Of a DNA stretch of 64,000 bases, positions 7,190 to 15,958 are shown piece by piece. Below the pieces are notes generated by a model, which saw only the letters and a program-made list of their open reading frames with translations, ran no database searches and was not told the origin of the DNA. Source of the DNA: Salipiger abyssi (GTDB lineage: Bacteria; Pseudomonadota; Alphaproteobacteria; Rhodobacterales; Rhodobacteraceae); contig NZ_JAEKIS010000013.1 of assembly GCF_017311415.1 (NCBI RefSeq), positions 86,025-150,024 of the forward strand, given 5' to 3'. Each line of letters begins with the position of its first letter. The stretch's first letter is position 1. The position numbers and the translations under genes were made by a program.

Positions 7190-9156
7190 TCCGCCGGCAC
7201 CCCCTGCCGCAGCTTTGCGCTCTTGCGCGCACCGGCGGCGACGCGGAACCGCCGGTCCGACAGGCTCAGCGCGCCGCCGAGCGCCATGAGGATCGCGCCC
7301 GCCCAGATCCAGTTGGCCAGCGGCTTGATATAGACCCGCATGGTCCAGCCGCCGCCCTGCTGCGCGTCACCGATCACCACATAGACATCGCGCAGGAAAC
7401 GGTAGTCGATGGCGGCCTCGGTGGTGGGCATCTGCGCCACTGGATAGGTGCGTTTCTCCGGGTAGAGATGGGCGATCTCCCTGCCCTCCTCGCGCACCGC
7501 GACCTCACCCATATCCGAGATGTAGTTCGGCCCCTGCACACGTTCGACGCCCAGCAGCTCGATCTCGAAACGGTCGACCGTGAAGGGCTCGTTCAGCTGC
7601 GCGACGCGGATATCCTCCTGCTCCCAGGCCATGAGCCCGGCAATGCCGGCCATGCAGACGCCCAGCCCCGCATGCGCCACCGCCTTGCCCCAGTCGGCGC
7701 GCGGCAGGCGCAGCAGCCGGCCGAAATCGCGGCTCTTGCCGAGGCGGCTGAGGATATCGGTGAGCGACCCGGCGATCAGCCAGGTGCCGAGGAACATGCC
7801 GATCGGCCCGAGCAGACTGCGCCCGGTCTGCATCGCCCAGAACAGCCCCGCCACGGCCAGTGCCAGGACAAAGGCCGGCGCCAGCTGGCGCATCACCCGC
7901 CCCGGCTTGCCGCGCTTCCAGCTCAGCATGGCGCCGATGGGCAGGATCGCCCCCAGCACCACCATGAAGGGGGTGAAGGCCATGTTGAAGAACGGCGCCC
8001 CGACGCTCAGCTTGCGGTCGAACAGCATCTCGGCCACCAGCGGCCAGAGCGTGCCGGTGAAGACCACGAAACAGGCCACCGCCAGCAGGATATTGTTCAC
8101 CACCAGCGCGGATTCGCGGCTGACGATGCCGAACACCCCCTTGGCCTGCATCACATTGGCCCGCGCCGCAAAGAGCGTCAGCGCGCCGCCGGTGAAGAAG
8201 ACCAGGATCCCCAGGATGAACACGCCGCGCTCGGGATCTGTGGCAAAGGCATGCACCGAGGTCAGCACGCCCGAGCGCACGATAAAGGTGCCGATGAGCG
8301 AGAATCCGAAGGCGAGGATCGCCAGCAGCACCGTCCAGCTCTTCAGCGCCTCGCGCTTCTCCACCACGATGGCGGAATGCAGCAGGGCGGCGGCCAGCAG
8401 CCAGGGCATGAAGCTGGCGTTCTCCACCGGATCCCAGAACCAGAACCCGCCCCAGCCGAGCTCGTAATAGGCCCACCACGACCCCAGCGCGATGCCGATG
8501 GTCAGGAACACCCAGGAGAGCAGCGTCCAAGGCCGTACCCAGCGCCCCCAGGCGGCATCCACGCGGCCCTCGATCAGCGCGGCGACGGCAAAGCTGAAAC
8601 AGATGCTGAGCCCGACATAGCCGAGATAGAGGAAGGGCGGGTGAAAGGCCAAACCCGGATCCTGCAGCAGCGGGTTCAGATCCTGCCCGTCGAAGGGCGG
8701 CACCGCCATGCGCAGAAACGGGTTCGAGGTGAAGAGGATAAAGGCGAAAAACGCCACCCCCACCATCGCCTGCACCCCCAGCACCCGGGCGCGCAGCGTC
8801 GGCGGCAGATTGCCCCCGAACCAGGCCGCCAGCGCCCCGAAAAGCGACAGGATCAGCACCCAGAGCAGCATGGAGCCCTCGTGATTCCCCCACACGCCCG
8901 AGATCTTGTAGAGCATCGGCTTGGCGGAATGGCTGTTCTGCACCACCACCCGCAGCGAGAAATCCGAGGTGATGAAGGCATGGGTCAGCGCCGCGAAACT
9001 GAGCGCTGTCAGCAGGAACTGCGCGGTTGCGGCGGGCTCGGCCACGGCCATCCAGCCGGGCCAGCGTTTCTGCGCGCCCACCATCGGCACCACCGCCTGC
9101 ACGCAGGCGACGAGGAAGGCGAGGATCAGGGCGAAATGTCCAAGTTCGGTAACCAT
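7186..9156 (-). CDS. ccmF: Heme lyase subunit CcmF
   Basis: CcmF is the large integral membrane component of system-I cytochrome c maturation that ligates heme to apocytochrome. The 656-aa product has about 15 membrane helices and the tryptophan-rich heme-handling signature WGGFWFWDPVENASFMPW, followed by conserved histidines (AAALLHS). The ATG at 9154-9156 gives the standard start MVTELGHFALILAF; upstream in-frame codons lack a matching N-terminus. ccmH follows with a 4-bp overlap. ccmE, usually next to ccmF, is 26 kb away at 35272-35721. Confidence 0.95.
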   Translation of the reverse strand: MVTELGHFALILAFLVACVQAVVPMVGAQKRWPGWMAVAEPAATAQFLLTALSFAALTHAFITSDFSLRVVVQNSHSAKPMLYKISGVWGNHEGSMLLWVLILSLFGALAAWFGGNLPPTLRARVLGVQAMVGVAFFAFILFTSNPFLRMAVPPFDGQDLNPLLQDPGLAFHPPFLYLGYVGLSICFSFAVAALIEGRVDAAWGRWVRPWTLLSWVFLTIGIALGSWWAYYELGWGGFWFWDPVENASFMPWLLAAALLHSAIVVEKREALKSWTVLLAILAFGFSLIGTFIVRSGVLTSVHAFATDPERGVFILGILVFFTGGALTLFAARANVMQAKGVFGIVSRESALVVNNILLAVACFVVFTGTLWPLVAEMLFDRKLSVGAPFFNMAFTPFMVVLGAILPIGAMLSWKRGKPGRVMRQLAPAFVLALAVAGLFWAMQTGRSLLGPIGMFLGTWLIAGSLTDILSRLGKSRDFGRLLRLPRADWGKAVAHAGLGVCMAGIAGLMAWEQEDIRVAQLNEPFTVDRFEIELLGVERVQGPNYISDMGEVAVREEGREIAHLYPEKRTYPVAQMPTTEAAIDYRFLRDVYVVIGDAQQGGGWTMRVYIKPLANWIWAGAILMALGGALSLSDRRFRVAAGARKSAKLRQGVPAE

Positions 9157-9322
9157 GCCCTTGTGTATATTGAACCGCCCCCGCCCGGCCAACGGAAATC
9201 GCGGAACGGCCCTGTTCACATTGTCGCAATCCGATATGGCGACGGGGCGGCCCTGAAACCGCCCCGCCCCTTCATCTTTCTCTCAAATACTCACAAACCG
9301 CCCCGGCGGCCGGGACCCGCGC

Positions 9323-9865
9323 TCAGGACCGCGCGGCGCGCCACTCCGCCAGCGCCGGATTCGGCGCCGTCTCTTCCCGCTCCTCCGGCTCCGTCTGCGC
9401 GCGCAGCGCCTCGAGCCCGCGCAACTGCCCCATGACCTCGGGCACCGCCGCCACCGTCGCCGCCATCTCGCGGCGGAACTGTTGGCCCTTGGTCTGGTGC
9501 CGCGCGCCGAAATAGAACCCCACGATGACCGCCAGCAGCCACCAGAGCGGCTCCGGCACCAGCGCGATGCCGGTCATGCGCTCGGCGAACCACACCGGAT
9601 CGACCATGGCCGAAACGAAAAGCCCCAGCGTTCCCAAAGCCATGGCCGGGCGCGGCACGCGGTTGAGCGCATCCATCAACCGGTCGAAGCGCGATGGCCG
9701 CTGGCCGAGGAACTCCGCCGCGAACTGCTCCAGCGCCTTGCCCTGAAGCCCCGCCTCGCGCGCCGCCTGCGCCTCGGCGTTGACGCGGAACACCTCCGCC
9801 GTGTCGCGGAGAACAGTGCCGCCGCCGCCAAAGAGCAGCCCCATGGTGCGGTCGATCATCCCCAT
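9323..9865 (-). CDS. Holin family protein of a GTA-type lysis cassette
   Basis: A 180-aa membrane protein with two or three hydrophobic segments, the clearest being AMALGTLGLFVSAMVDPVWF and EPLWWLLAVIVGFYFGAR (about 75-145). These are followed by a charged tail. It overlaps the upstream endolysin gene by 10 bp, so the two form a lysis pair. The holin would permeabilise the inner membrane to let the muramidase reach the wall. The same arrangement, endolysin then holin away from any capsid genes, is known for the CtrA-controlled lysis genes of the Rhodobacter capsulatus gene transfer agent. No phage structural gene is present here. Confidence 0.75.
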   Translation of the reverse strand: MGMIDRTMGLLFGGGGTVLRDTAEVFRVNAEAQAAREAGLQGKALEQFAAEFLGQRPSRFDRLMDALNRVPRPAMALGTLGLFVSAMVDPVWFAERMTGIALVPEPLWWLLAVIVGFYFGARHQTKGQQFRREMAATVAAVPEVMGQLRGLEALRAQTEPEEREETAPNPALAEWRAARS

Positions 9866-10476
9866 GCCGCCACCCGGGCGCGGAACTGCGCCTCCGTCAG
9901 ATGAAAGCGCGGCGAGATGAAATCCTCGGCCCGGCGGATCCAGCCGCCCTTGCCGCCGGCGCGGGTGCGGGCGTATTTGCGGCTCGCCGGGCGGGCATCG
10001 GCCAGGGCGAAATAATAATTCCGCCGCGCGATACCATAGGCGTCGGCCAGGTGATCCGGCGCGCCGGCATAGGCGCGCGCGGCGGCGGCGATGGTCTGCG
10101 GCCCGATGGCGCCGTCAACCACCACCCGCTCGCCCATCCGGTTGAGCAGCCGTTGCAGGATCTTCACCGCATTGCCGCCGGCATTCACATACATGTCGAA
10201 CACCGTGGCATGCAGCACCTCGGGCAGATCGCCGATGCGCGGGCGGTCGAAATAATGCCGGATAAAGATCTCCACCGCCTGCGCCCGGCTCAGCCGCTGC
10301 ACATCCCGCGCGTCGACATCGCCGTCCCCATCCAGATCCAGCCCCAGCCGGCGCATGGTGTGGATCGTCACCCCGTATTTCGTCGCCCCGCCGGGATCGT
10401 CGGGGTCGTTCACATAGCCGCCCTCGCGGGCGAGGATCTCTTCGGCGATCCGCCGTACCTCTGTTTCTGCGGTCAT
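9856..10476 (-). CDS. Endolysin, GH108-type N-acetylmuramidase
   Basis: A 206-aa peptidoglycan hydrolase. The N-terminal REGGYVNDPDDPGGATKYGVT (about 17-37) is the GH108 active-site signature, with Glu18 as the likely catalytic acid. The C-terminal half (VVDGAIGPQTIAAA) is the peptidoglycan-binding module of this family. An unusual acidic loop DLDGDGDVDARD (47-58) looks like a calcium-binding EF-hand loop. No signal peptide is present, consistent with release through the co-encoded holin. The ATG at 10476 fits the family start. The layout resembles the GTA lysis cassette of Rhodobacter capsulatus; a role in GTA or prophage lysis is inferred. Confidence 0.85.
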   Translation of the reverse strand: MTAETEVRRIAEEILAREGGYVNDPDDPGGATKYGVTIHTMRRLGLDLDGDGDVDARDVQRLSRAQAVEIFIRHYFDRPRIGDLPEVLHATVFDMYVNAGGNAVKILQRLLNRMGERVVVDGAIGPQTIAAAARAYAGAPDHLADAYGIARRNYYFALADARPASRKYARTRAGGKGGWIRRAEDFISPRFHLTEAQFRARVAAWG

Positions 10477-10582
10477 CTCTGGTCTCTCGCGCCTCTTTGC
10501 CTCAGGGTCGGGGGACAGCCCCCTTCCCGAAGCTCGCCAGAAACTGGTTAACCAAGCTTCAGACCACCGCACGGAGACCGCC

Positions 10583-11017
10583 ATGACCCCGCCCCTCACC
10601 GCCGAGGAGATCATCACCCTGCTGGAGCTTTCGCCGCATCCCGAGGGCGGGTATTACCGGCAGACCTGGGTGGCCGAGGCGCCCGAGGGCGCGCGGCCGG
10701 CGGGGACCTGCATCTATTTCCTGCTGAAGGCGGGTGAGCGCAGCCACTGGCACCGGGTGGATGCCGCCGAAATCTGGCTCTGGCATGCCGGCGCGCCGCT
10801 GGTGCTGTCGATGGCGCCGGACGCGGACGGCCCGCGCCGCGACCTGATGCTCGGCCCCGATCTGGCAAGCGGCGCGCGGCCGCAGCTCGTGGTACCGGTC
10901 CATCACTGGCAGGCGGCGCGCAGCACCGGCGAGTGGACGCTAGTGAGCTGCACTGTCTCGCCGGGCTTCCGCTTTGACGGTTTCACCCTTGCCGAGCCGG
11001 GTTTCGACATTTCGTGA
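10583..11017 (+). CDS. Cupin protein of the DUF985 family
   Basis: A 144-aa single-domain cupin of the DUF985 type (related to yeast YML079w). The pattern HPEGGYYRQTW, then TCIYFLLKAGERSHWHRVDAAEIWLWHAGAPL, then VVPVHHWQAA carries the family's conserved residues, and HWH (about 55) probably sits at the barrel centre. The biochemical role is not established; a small-molecule or sugar-binding function has been suggested for relatives. It diverges from the endolysin gene with about 106 bp between starts. Confidence 0.85.
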   Translation: MTPPLTAEEIITLLELSPHPEGGYYRQTWVAEAPEGARPAGTCIYFLLKAGERSHWHRVDAAEIWLWHAGAPLVLSMAPDADGPRRDLMLGPDLASGARPQLVVPVHHWQAARSTGEWTLVSCTVSPGFRFDGFTLAEPGFDIS

Positions 11018-11054
11018 AACCCCGTACTAGCCTGCAATAAAATATCTTTTTCAC

Positions 11055-11083
11055 AAAAAAAGACCGGGGCAGTGCTGCCCCGG
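11055..11083 (-). terminator. Rho-independent terminator of the PRC-barrel gene
   Basis: Stem CCGGGGCAG (11064-11072) pairs with CTGCCCCGG (11075-11083). Read on the minus strand it is followed by a run of seven T residues (11055-11061). It lies about 28 bp beyond the stop codon of the PRC-barrel gene at 11111. Confidence 0.85.
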
Positions 11084-11110
11084 CCTCTCATCCTGCGGCG
11101 ATGTGCCGGA

Positions 11111-11791
11111 TCAGTTCATGGCCGACTCATCGACATTTTCCATGTCCATCAGCTCTTGCTTGGTGAAGTTCGTCACCACGGCGTAACGGTCGTTATCCAC
11201 CGGCACCAGCTTCACGTCGCTCATCGTGAGGTGGACATGCTTGTCGCCGATGTCGAGGAAGCCGCCGACCTCGGCCACGATACCCTCAAAGGAGCCGTCG
11301 GAGGTCAGCACGATATCTTCGATTTCACCGACATTGTCCCACTGGTCGGACACGGCGTCATAACCCATCGAGTCGTCCCAGTCGGTCATCTCGCCATCGG
11401 CGTCGATCGCATAGACGGTGCCGCCGGTGATATCGCGGGTGCGGATCATGCCGTCCGCGTCACCTTCGAAGAGCGCTTTCGCGTCGCTCGCGACGTTGCG
11501 CATGGCATCGCCGGTCTCGTCGGCTGCGGTCTGCATCGCGTCACCGGTCGCCTCGACACCGTCTTCGATAGCCTGACCGGCCGCGTCGGCAGTGTTCGAG
11601 ATCGCGTCGCCGGTCTCTTCCAGAGCGTCTTCGCCTTCGGCCATTGCAGCGTCGGCGTTGTTCTCCATCGATTCCATGGCCCCGGTTTCCTGCTTGGGCA
11701 TGGTCTTGGTTTCGTCGGTCTCGGCACTCTGCGCATAGGCGGTGCCGGCGGTCAGTGCGATGGCAGCAACGGTTGCGGTAAGGCGTTTCAT
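11111..11791 (-). CDS. Exported PRC-barrel protein with amphipathic helical repeats
   Basis: A 226-aa secreted protein. It has a signal peptide MKRLTATVAAIALTAGTAYA with cleavage expected before Gln21. A strongly acidic Ala/Glu/Asp/Gly-rich segment follows (about 35-105), with loose 11-residue periodicity, for example GDAISNTADAAGQ and GDAMQTAADETG, which predicts long amphipathic helices of the LEA or apolipoprotein kind. Residues about 115-215 form a PRC-barrel domain (VYAIDADGEMTDWDD, VGEIEDIVLTSDG). The ATG at 11791 has GGAGGAAAG just upstream. It ends at a clear terminator. A periplasmic or envelope stress role is plausible but not shown. Confidence 0.8.
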   Translation of the reverse strand: MKRLTATVAAIALTAGTAYAQSAETDETKTMPKQETGAMESMENNADAAMAEGEDALEETGDAISNTADAAGQAIEDGVEATGDAMQTAADETGDAMRNVASDAKALFEGDADGMIRTRDITGGTVYAIDADGEMTDWDDSMGYDAVSDQWDNVGEIEDIVLTSDGSFEGIVAEVGGFLDIGDKHVHLTMSDVKLVPVDNDRYAVVTNFTKQELMDMENVDESAMN

Positions 11792-11939
11792 GGTCTTTCC
11801 TCCGTGTGTTGTCTTCGTGACTTGATACAGCCACAACACGCCGGTGCCGGACACGTTCCACCCGGGCAAAAACCCGCTCATGACATTAATGTCAGGGAAC
11901 AATTCCAGAGAAACCGGAATGCGATGACCGAGAGGAAAC

Positions 11940-11996
11940 GGTGGGCAGATTGCCCACCCTACGGAACTCGGCGGTAGGGTGGGCAATCTGCCCACC
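11940..11996. repeat. Paired copies of the GGTGGGCA palindrome in inverted orientation
   Basis: Two units of the window's short palindrome face each other (11940-11958 and 11978-11996), each with its CTAC/GTAG flank. Together they make a large cruciform with 23-bp arms. It lies 6 bp beyond the pgi stop codon and upstream of the PRC-barrel gene, so it could act as a transcript-end or mRNA-stabilising structure for the zwf-pgl-pgi message. Confidence 0.75.
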
Positions 11997-12002
11997 GCCC
12001 GC

Positions 12003-13583
12003 TCAGCAGTTCCTGTGCACGAAGTCCAGAAGCTGCCGGGTCGAGCCGTCCTTGCCATCGGACGGCTCGTCGCCCGTCACCATCGGCCCCAGCGCCGTGG
12101 CCAGCTCCTTGCCGAGCTCGACGCCCCACTGGTCGAAGGAGTTGATGTCGAGGATCACGCCTTCGACAAAGACCCGATGCTCATAGAGCGCCACGATGCG
12201 TCCCAGCGTCTCGGGATCGAGCTGCGGATAGATCAGCGTGGTGGAGGGCCGGTTGCCCGGGAACACCCGGTGCCGCGCCTGCCGTTCGAGCTCCTCGCCC
12301 TCGAACGCACCCGCCACCTTGTCGCGCGCCTCGTCGAGCGAGCGCCCGCGCATCAGCGCCTCGGACTGCGCCAGACAATTGGCGATGAGCAGCGCGTGGT
12401 GATGCGCCAGGTCGGGCTCGTGGCCCTTTGCCGCCACCATGAACTCACAGGGCACCACCCGGGTGCCCTGGTGGATGAGCTGGTAAAACGCATGCTGGCC
12501 ATTGGTGCCGGGCTCGCCCCAGACCACCGGGCCGGAATTCTGCGCCAGATCGGCGCCGTCCATGCTCACGCTCTTGCCGTTGCTCTCCATTTCCAGCTGC
12601 TGAAGATAGGCCGGCAGCCGCGCCAGGCGGTTGTCATAGGGCAGCACAGCGCGGGTGGCATGGCCGAGGATCTGATTGTGCCAGATCCCCACCAGCGCCA
12701 GCATCACCGGCATGTTTTGTGCCAGCGGCGTCTCGCGGAAATGCCTGTCCATCGCCTGCCCGCCGCGCAGGAAGGCGCGGAAATCCTCCGGGCCGATGGC
12801 GATCATCAGCGAGAGCCCGATGGGCCCCCACATGGAATAGCGCCCGCCGACCCAGTCCTCGAAGCCGAAAACGCGGCTTTCCGGTATGCCCCATTCCGCC
12901 GCCTTCTCCAGGTTGGAGGACAGCGCCACGAACTTGCCGTCGGTGCCCACGCCCTGCGCATCGAGCCAGTCCCAGGCGGTTTTCGCGTTGGTCATGGTTT
13001 CGATGGTGGTGAAGGTCTTCGACGCGATGATGAAGAGCGTGCTCTCGGGCGGGCAGCGTTTCAGCGTGTCGGCGATATCGGCGCCATCGACATTGGAGAC
13101 GAAATGACAGCGCGGCCCGTCATGGAAGGGCGCCAGCGCAATCGCCCCCATCTTGGGGCCAAGGTCGCTGCCTCCGATGCCGATATTCACCACATCGGTG
13201 ATGCCTGAGCTGCGGATCTCCGCAGCCAACGCCTCCATTCGCGTGAGCGTCTCCAGCACTTCCGGCATGACGTCCTCGCCATCCACCAGCACCGGCGCGC
13301 CGTCGAGATTGCGCAGCGCGGTATGCAGCACCGCGCGGCCTTCGGTCTCGTTGATCTTCTGGCCCGCAAACATCGCGTCGCGCCGCGCGGCGACCTCCGC
13401 GCCCTCGGCCAGCGCCACCAGCGCGGCGCTCACCTCACCGTCGATCTGCGTCTTGGAGAAATCGAAGAGCACCCCGTCGCTGGCGATGGAGAATGCCTGC
13501 GCGCGTCCCGGATCCTCGGCAAAAAGCGCGTCGATACGGCGCCCGTCGCGCGCGGCGGCGAGGCTCGTCAGCTCATCCCACAT
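12003..13583 (-). CDS. pgi: Glucose-6-phosphate isomerase
   Basis: Interconverts glucose-6-phosphate and fructose-6-phosphate. The 526-aa protein contains [27 protein letters not shown] (PGI signature) and [12 protein letters not shown] (second signature) in order, with the catalytic Glu in [10 protein letters not shown]. The ATG at 13583 (MWDELTS) is preferred to a TTG six bases upstream. It is the last gene of zwf-pgl-pgi, 20 bp after pgl. It lets fructose-derived carbon enter the oxidative branch and the Entner-Doudoroff route. Confidence 0.97.
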   Translation of the reverse strand: MWDELTSLAAARDGRRIDALFAEDPGRAQAFSIASDGVLFDFSKTQIDGEVSAALVALAEGAEVAARRDAMFAGQKINETEGRAVLHTALRNLDGAPVLVDGEDVMPEVLETLTRMEALAAEIRSSGITDVVNIGIGGSDLGPKMGAIALAPFHDGPRCHFVSNVDGADIADTLKRCPPESTLFIIASKTFTTIETMTNAKTAWDWLDAQGVGTDGKFVALSSNLEKAAEWGIPESRVFGFEDWVGGRYSMWGPIGLSLMIAIGPEDFRAFLRGGQAMDRHFRETPLAQNMPVMLALVGIWHNQILGHATRAVLPYDNRLARLPAYLQQLEMESNGKSVSMDGADLAQNSGPVVWGEPGTNGQHAFYQLIHQGTRVVPCEFMVAAKGHEPDLAHHHALLIANCLAQSEALMRGRSLDEARDKVAGAFEGEELERQARHRVFPGNRPSTTLIYPQLDPETLGRIVALYEHRVFVEGVILDINSFDQWGVELGKELATALGPMVTGDEPSDGKDGSTRQLLDFVHRNC

Positions 13584-13603
13584 GATCAAATCCCATTTTC
13601 GCT

Positions 13604-14281
13604 TTATTCGGCCCAGTGCACGGTGGCCTCGTCGAGCACCGCGTTCACCGGTGCCTCGGCAGGCGGCATTCCCCGCGCGTTTTCCAGCGCATCGCGTTTT
13701 TCCTGACCGAAAATAAGCACATGCTTTTTCAAGGCGCCATCGAGAACCGGCGCGCTCAGCGTAATACGCGGCTCCGGTGCGCCCGGTGCCCGCATCGGCA
13801 GCAGGATCGGCGCATCTTCGTCCAGCGCATCCTTCAGCCGGTCGGCGCCGGGAAAGATGGAGGCGGTGTGCAGGTCGGCACCCATGCCGAGCAGCACCGC
13901 CGCCAGCGGCAGCGCCGGTTCGATGGCCGCGCAGAGATCGTCCATGGCATCTTCGGGCCGTTCCGCGTCGGCGTAAAGCGGCAGGTAGCGGGCGGCGGCC
14001 GCGCGCTCGATCAGCAGGCGCTCGCGCAGCAGCTTCGTGTTCGAGCGCTCCGAGCTTTCCGGCACCCAGCGCTCGTCGGTGAGCAGCACATCGACGCGCG
14101 ACCAGTCGAGATCGGCGGCGCAGAGCACGTCGAAAACCGGCCCCGGCGAGGTGCCGCCCGGCACCGCCAGCGCCGCGCGCTCCTGATGGCCGAGCGCCGC
14201 GCGCAGCTCGCCGGCGATCTGGTTGGCAAGATCCATCGCCAGCATTTCGCGGTCGGGATAGACGCGGAACTCGTAGGTCAC
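13604..14281 (-). CDS. pgl: 6-phosphogluconolactonase
   Basis: Hydrolyses 6-phosphogluconolactone made by Zwf. The 225-aa product has the nagB/Pgl-fold markers [28 protein letters not shown] and [16 protein letters not shown]. The GTG at 14279-14281 was chosen as start. It is preceded by a perfect GGAGGA eight bases upstream and overlaps the zwf stop as GTGA, whereas the in-frame ATG at 14299 has no ribosome-binding site. Expression is therefore coupled to zwf. Confidence 0.95.
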   Translation of the reverse strand: MTYEFRVYPDREMLAMDLANQIAGELRAALGHQERAALAVPGGTSPGPVFDVLCAADLDWSRVDVLLTDERWVPESSERSNTKLLRERLLIERAAAARYLPLYADAERPEDAMDDLCAAIEPALPLAAVLLGMGADLHTASIFPGADRLKDALDEDAPILLPMRAPGAPEPRITLSAPVLDGALKKHVLIFGQEKRDALENARGMPPAEAPVNAVLDEATVHWAE

Positions 14282-15738
14282 GTCTGTATCCTCCTCCATC
14301 GGCGACCGTCGCGGTTGATCAGGAAGGCCGCATCGTCCGGCCCGCCGCTGCCGGCGTCATAGGGTTTGGGCGAGTCGCCGCGCCGTTCCCAGCCCTCGAT
14401 CAGCGGATCGGTCCAGGCCCAGGCGGCCTCGACCTCGTCGCCGCGCATGAACAGCGTCTGGTTGCCCCGGATCACATCCATGATCAGCCGTTCATAGGCA
14501 TCGGCGGCCTCTTCGGCCTCCGGCCCCAGCGCCTCAGCAAAGGACATGTCGAGCGGCACGTCCACCAGCCGCATGCCGCCCGGCCCCGGCTCCTTGATGG
14601 TCACACCCAGCGTCATGCCCTCATTGGGCTGAAGCCGGATCGACAGCACATTGCGATGCCGCCCCGCGTCGATGCCAAAGATCGAATGCGGCGCGTCCTT
14701 GAACACCACGGCGATCTCCGAGGCCTGCGCGTTCAGCCGCTTGCCGGTGCGCAGATAGAAGGGCGTGTTGGCCCACCGCCAGTTGGAGATATAGCATTTC
14801 AGCGCGATATAGCTCTCGGTCTTGGAGGTCGGGTTCTCCGCATCCTCGCGATAGGAGGGCATCTGCCCGTCCGAGGTATATTGCCCGCGCACGATCTGGT
14901 CCGGGTCCACCGGATCGAGCGCCCGGATCACCTTGAGCTTTTCGTCGCGCACCGCGTCGGCCTCGAACCGCGCCGGCGGCTCCATGGCGATCAGGCACAG
15001 AAGCTGCATCAGGTGGTTCTGCACCATGTCCCGCATGGCGCCGGCGTTGTCGTAATAGGAACCACGACCGCCCACGCCCACCGTCTCGGAGACGGTGATC
15101 TGGATGTGATCCACGTATTGCGCGTTCCACAGCGGCTCGAACAGCATATTGCCAAAGCGCACCGCCATCAGGTTCTGCACCGTCTCCTTTCCGAGGTAAT
15201 GGTCGATGCGATAGATCTGATCCTCGTGGAAATGCTTGGCCAGCTCCTCGTTGAGCTCGCGCGCGCTTTCGAGATCGTGGCCAAAGGGTTTCTCGACCAC
15301 GATGCGCACGTCGCGGTGGCTGAGCCCGTTGACCTGGAGCCCCTCCGCGAGATCGCTGAAGAGGCTCGGCCCGACGGAGAAATAGAACGCGCGCACCACG
15401 TCGTCGTCATCGCGCAGGCGCTCCTTCAACTCTTTCCAGCCGCCCTCGCCCTTGGCATCGACCGGCACATAGTAAAGATGCTTGAGGAAGGCCTTCACCG
15501 CCTTCTTGTCGCGCCCCTTCTTGCGGCCGAACTCCTCGATCGCCTCGCGGGCGAGTTCGCGATAGCCGTCATCGTCCATCTCGGAGCGGGCGGCAGCGAT
15601 GATGCGGCTGTTTTCGGGGATCTGTCCGGCGCAGAACCGCCGGAACAGCCCGGGCAGGATCTTGCGCCGCGCCAGATCGCCGGTGCCGCCGAAAATAACG
15701 AGGTCGAACGGATCGACCGGGATGACGCGGGAAACCAT
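14278..15738 (-). CDS. zwf: Glucose-6-phosphate 1-dehydrogenase
   Basis: Oxidises glucose-6-phosphate to 6-phosphogluconolactone with NAD(P)+. The 486-aa protein shows the dinucleotide motif [11 protein letters not shown] near the N-terminus and the active-site signature RIDHYLGKE. The ATG at 15738 ([13 protein letters not shown]) follows a GGAG about 11 bases upstream; a further ATG at 15765 lacks one. First gene of zwf-pgl-pgi. The palindrome TTAGCGCTAA sits 37 bp upstream and is a likely repressor site. Confidence 0.97.
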   Translation of the reverse strand: MVSRVIPVDPFDLVIFGGTGDLARRKILPGLFRRFCAGQIPENSRIIAAARSEMDDDGYRELAREAIEEFGRKKGRDKKAVKAFLKHLYYVPVDAKGEGGWKELKERLRDDDDVVRAFYFSVGPSLFSDLAEGLQVNGLSHRDVRIVVEKPFGHDLESARELNEELAKHFHEDQIYRIDHYLGKETVQNLMAVRFGNMLFEPLWNAQYVDHIQITVSETVGVGGRGSYYDNAGAMRDMVQNHLMQLLCLIAMEPPARFEADAVRDEKLKVIRALDPVDPDQIVRGQYTSDGQMPSYREDAENPTSKTESYIALKCYISNWRWANTPFYLRTGKRLNAQASEIAVVFKDAPHSIFGIDAGRHRNVLSIRLQPNEGMTLGVTIKEPGPGGMRLVDVPLDMSFAEALGPEAEEAADAYERLIMDVIRGNQTLFMRGDEVEAAWAWTDPLIEGWERRGDSPKPYDAGSGGPDDAAFLINRDGRRWRRIQT

Positions 15739-15774
15739 TTCTGGCGTATCTCCGATTCTCTGCATGCTCAGATG

Positions 15775-15784
15775 TTAGCGCTAA
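15775..15784. promoter_or_regulatory. LacI-type operator upstream of zwf-pgl-pgi
   Basis: The perfect palindrome TTAGCGCTAA lies 37 bp upstream of the zwf start. It matches the core of operators used by many sugar-responsive LacI-family regulators in alphaproteobacteria (TGTTAGCGCTAACA). The outer bases match only on the left side. No LacI gene is in the window, so the regulator would act in trans. Confidence 0.5.
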
Positions 15785-15958
15785 TTGCGCCCTTCCCTAA
15801 CCCTAACTGCCTGACGAGTCTAACACCCCGTGACAGGTCGGCAATGACAAGCGGCAGGAAAAGCGCGATGATGCTGTGATTTGCCTCTGGCCGGGCTTGG
15901 CGCTTGAACACCGCCAGCCTGCATGCCACCCCTGTCAGGTACTTAGTAAGGAAATATC

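Noticed and set aside
6982..9435. 817-codon plus-strand open frame opposite ccmF/ccmH
   Set aside because: It is antisense to two certain genes, and its Pro/His/Arg/Gln-rich translation is typical of GC-rich mirror frames.
10547..10552. GTTAAC upstream of the endolysin gene as a CtrA site
   Set aside because: Only a 6-bp half-site without the second half at 7-nt spacing; too weak to list as a feature, though the context is suggestive.
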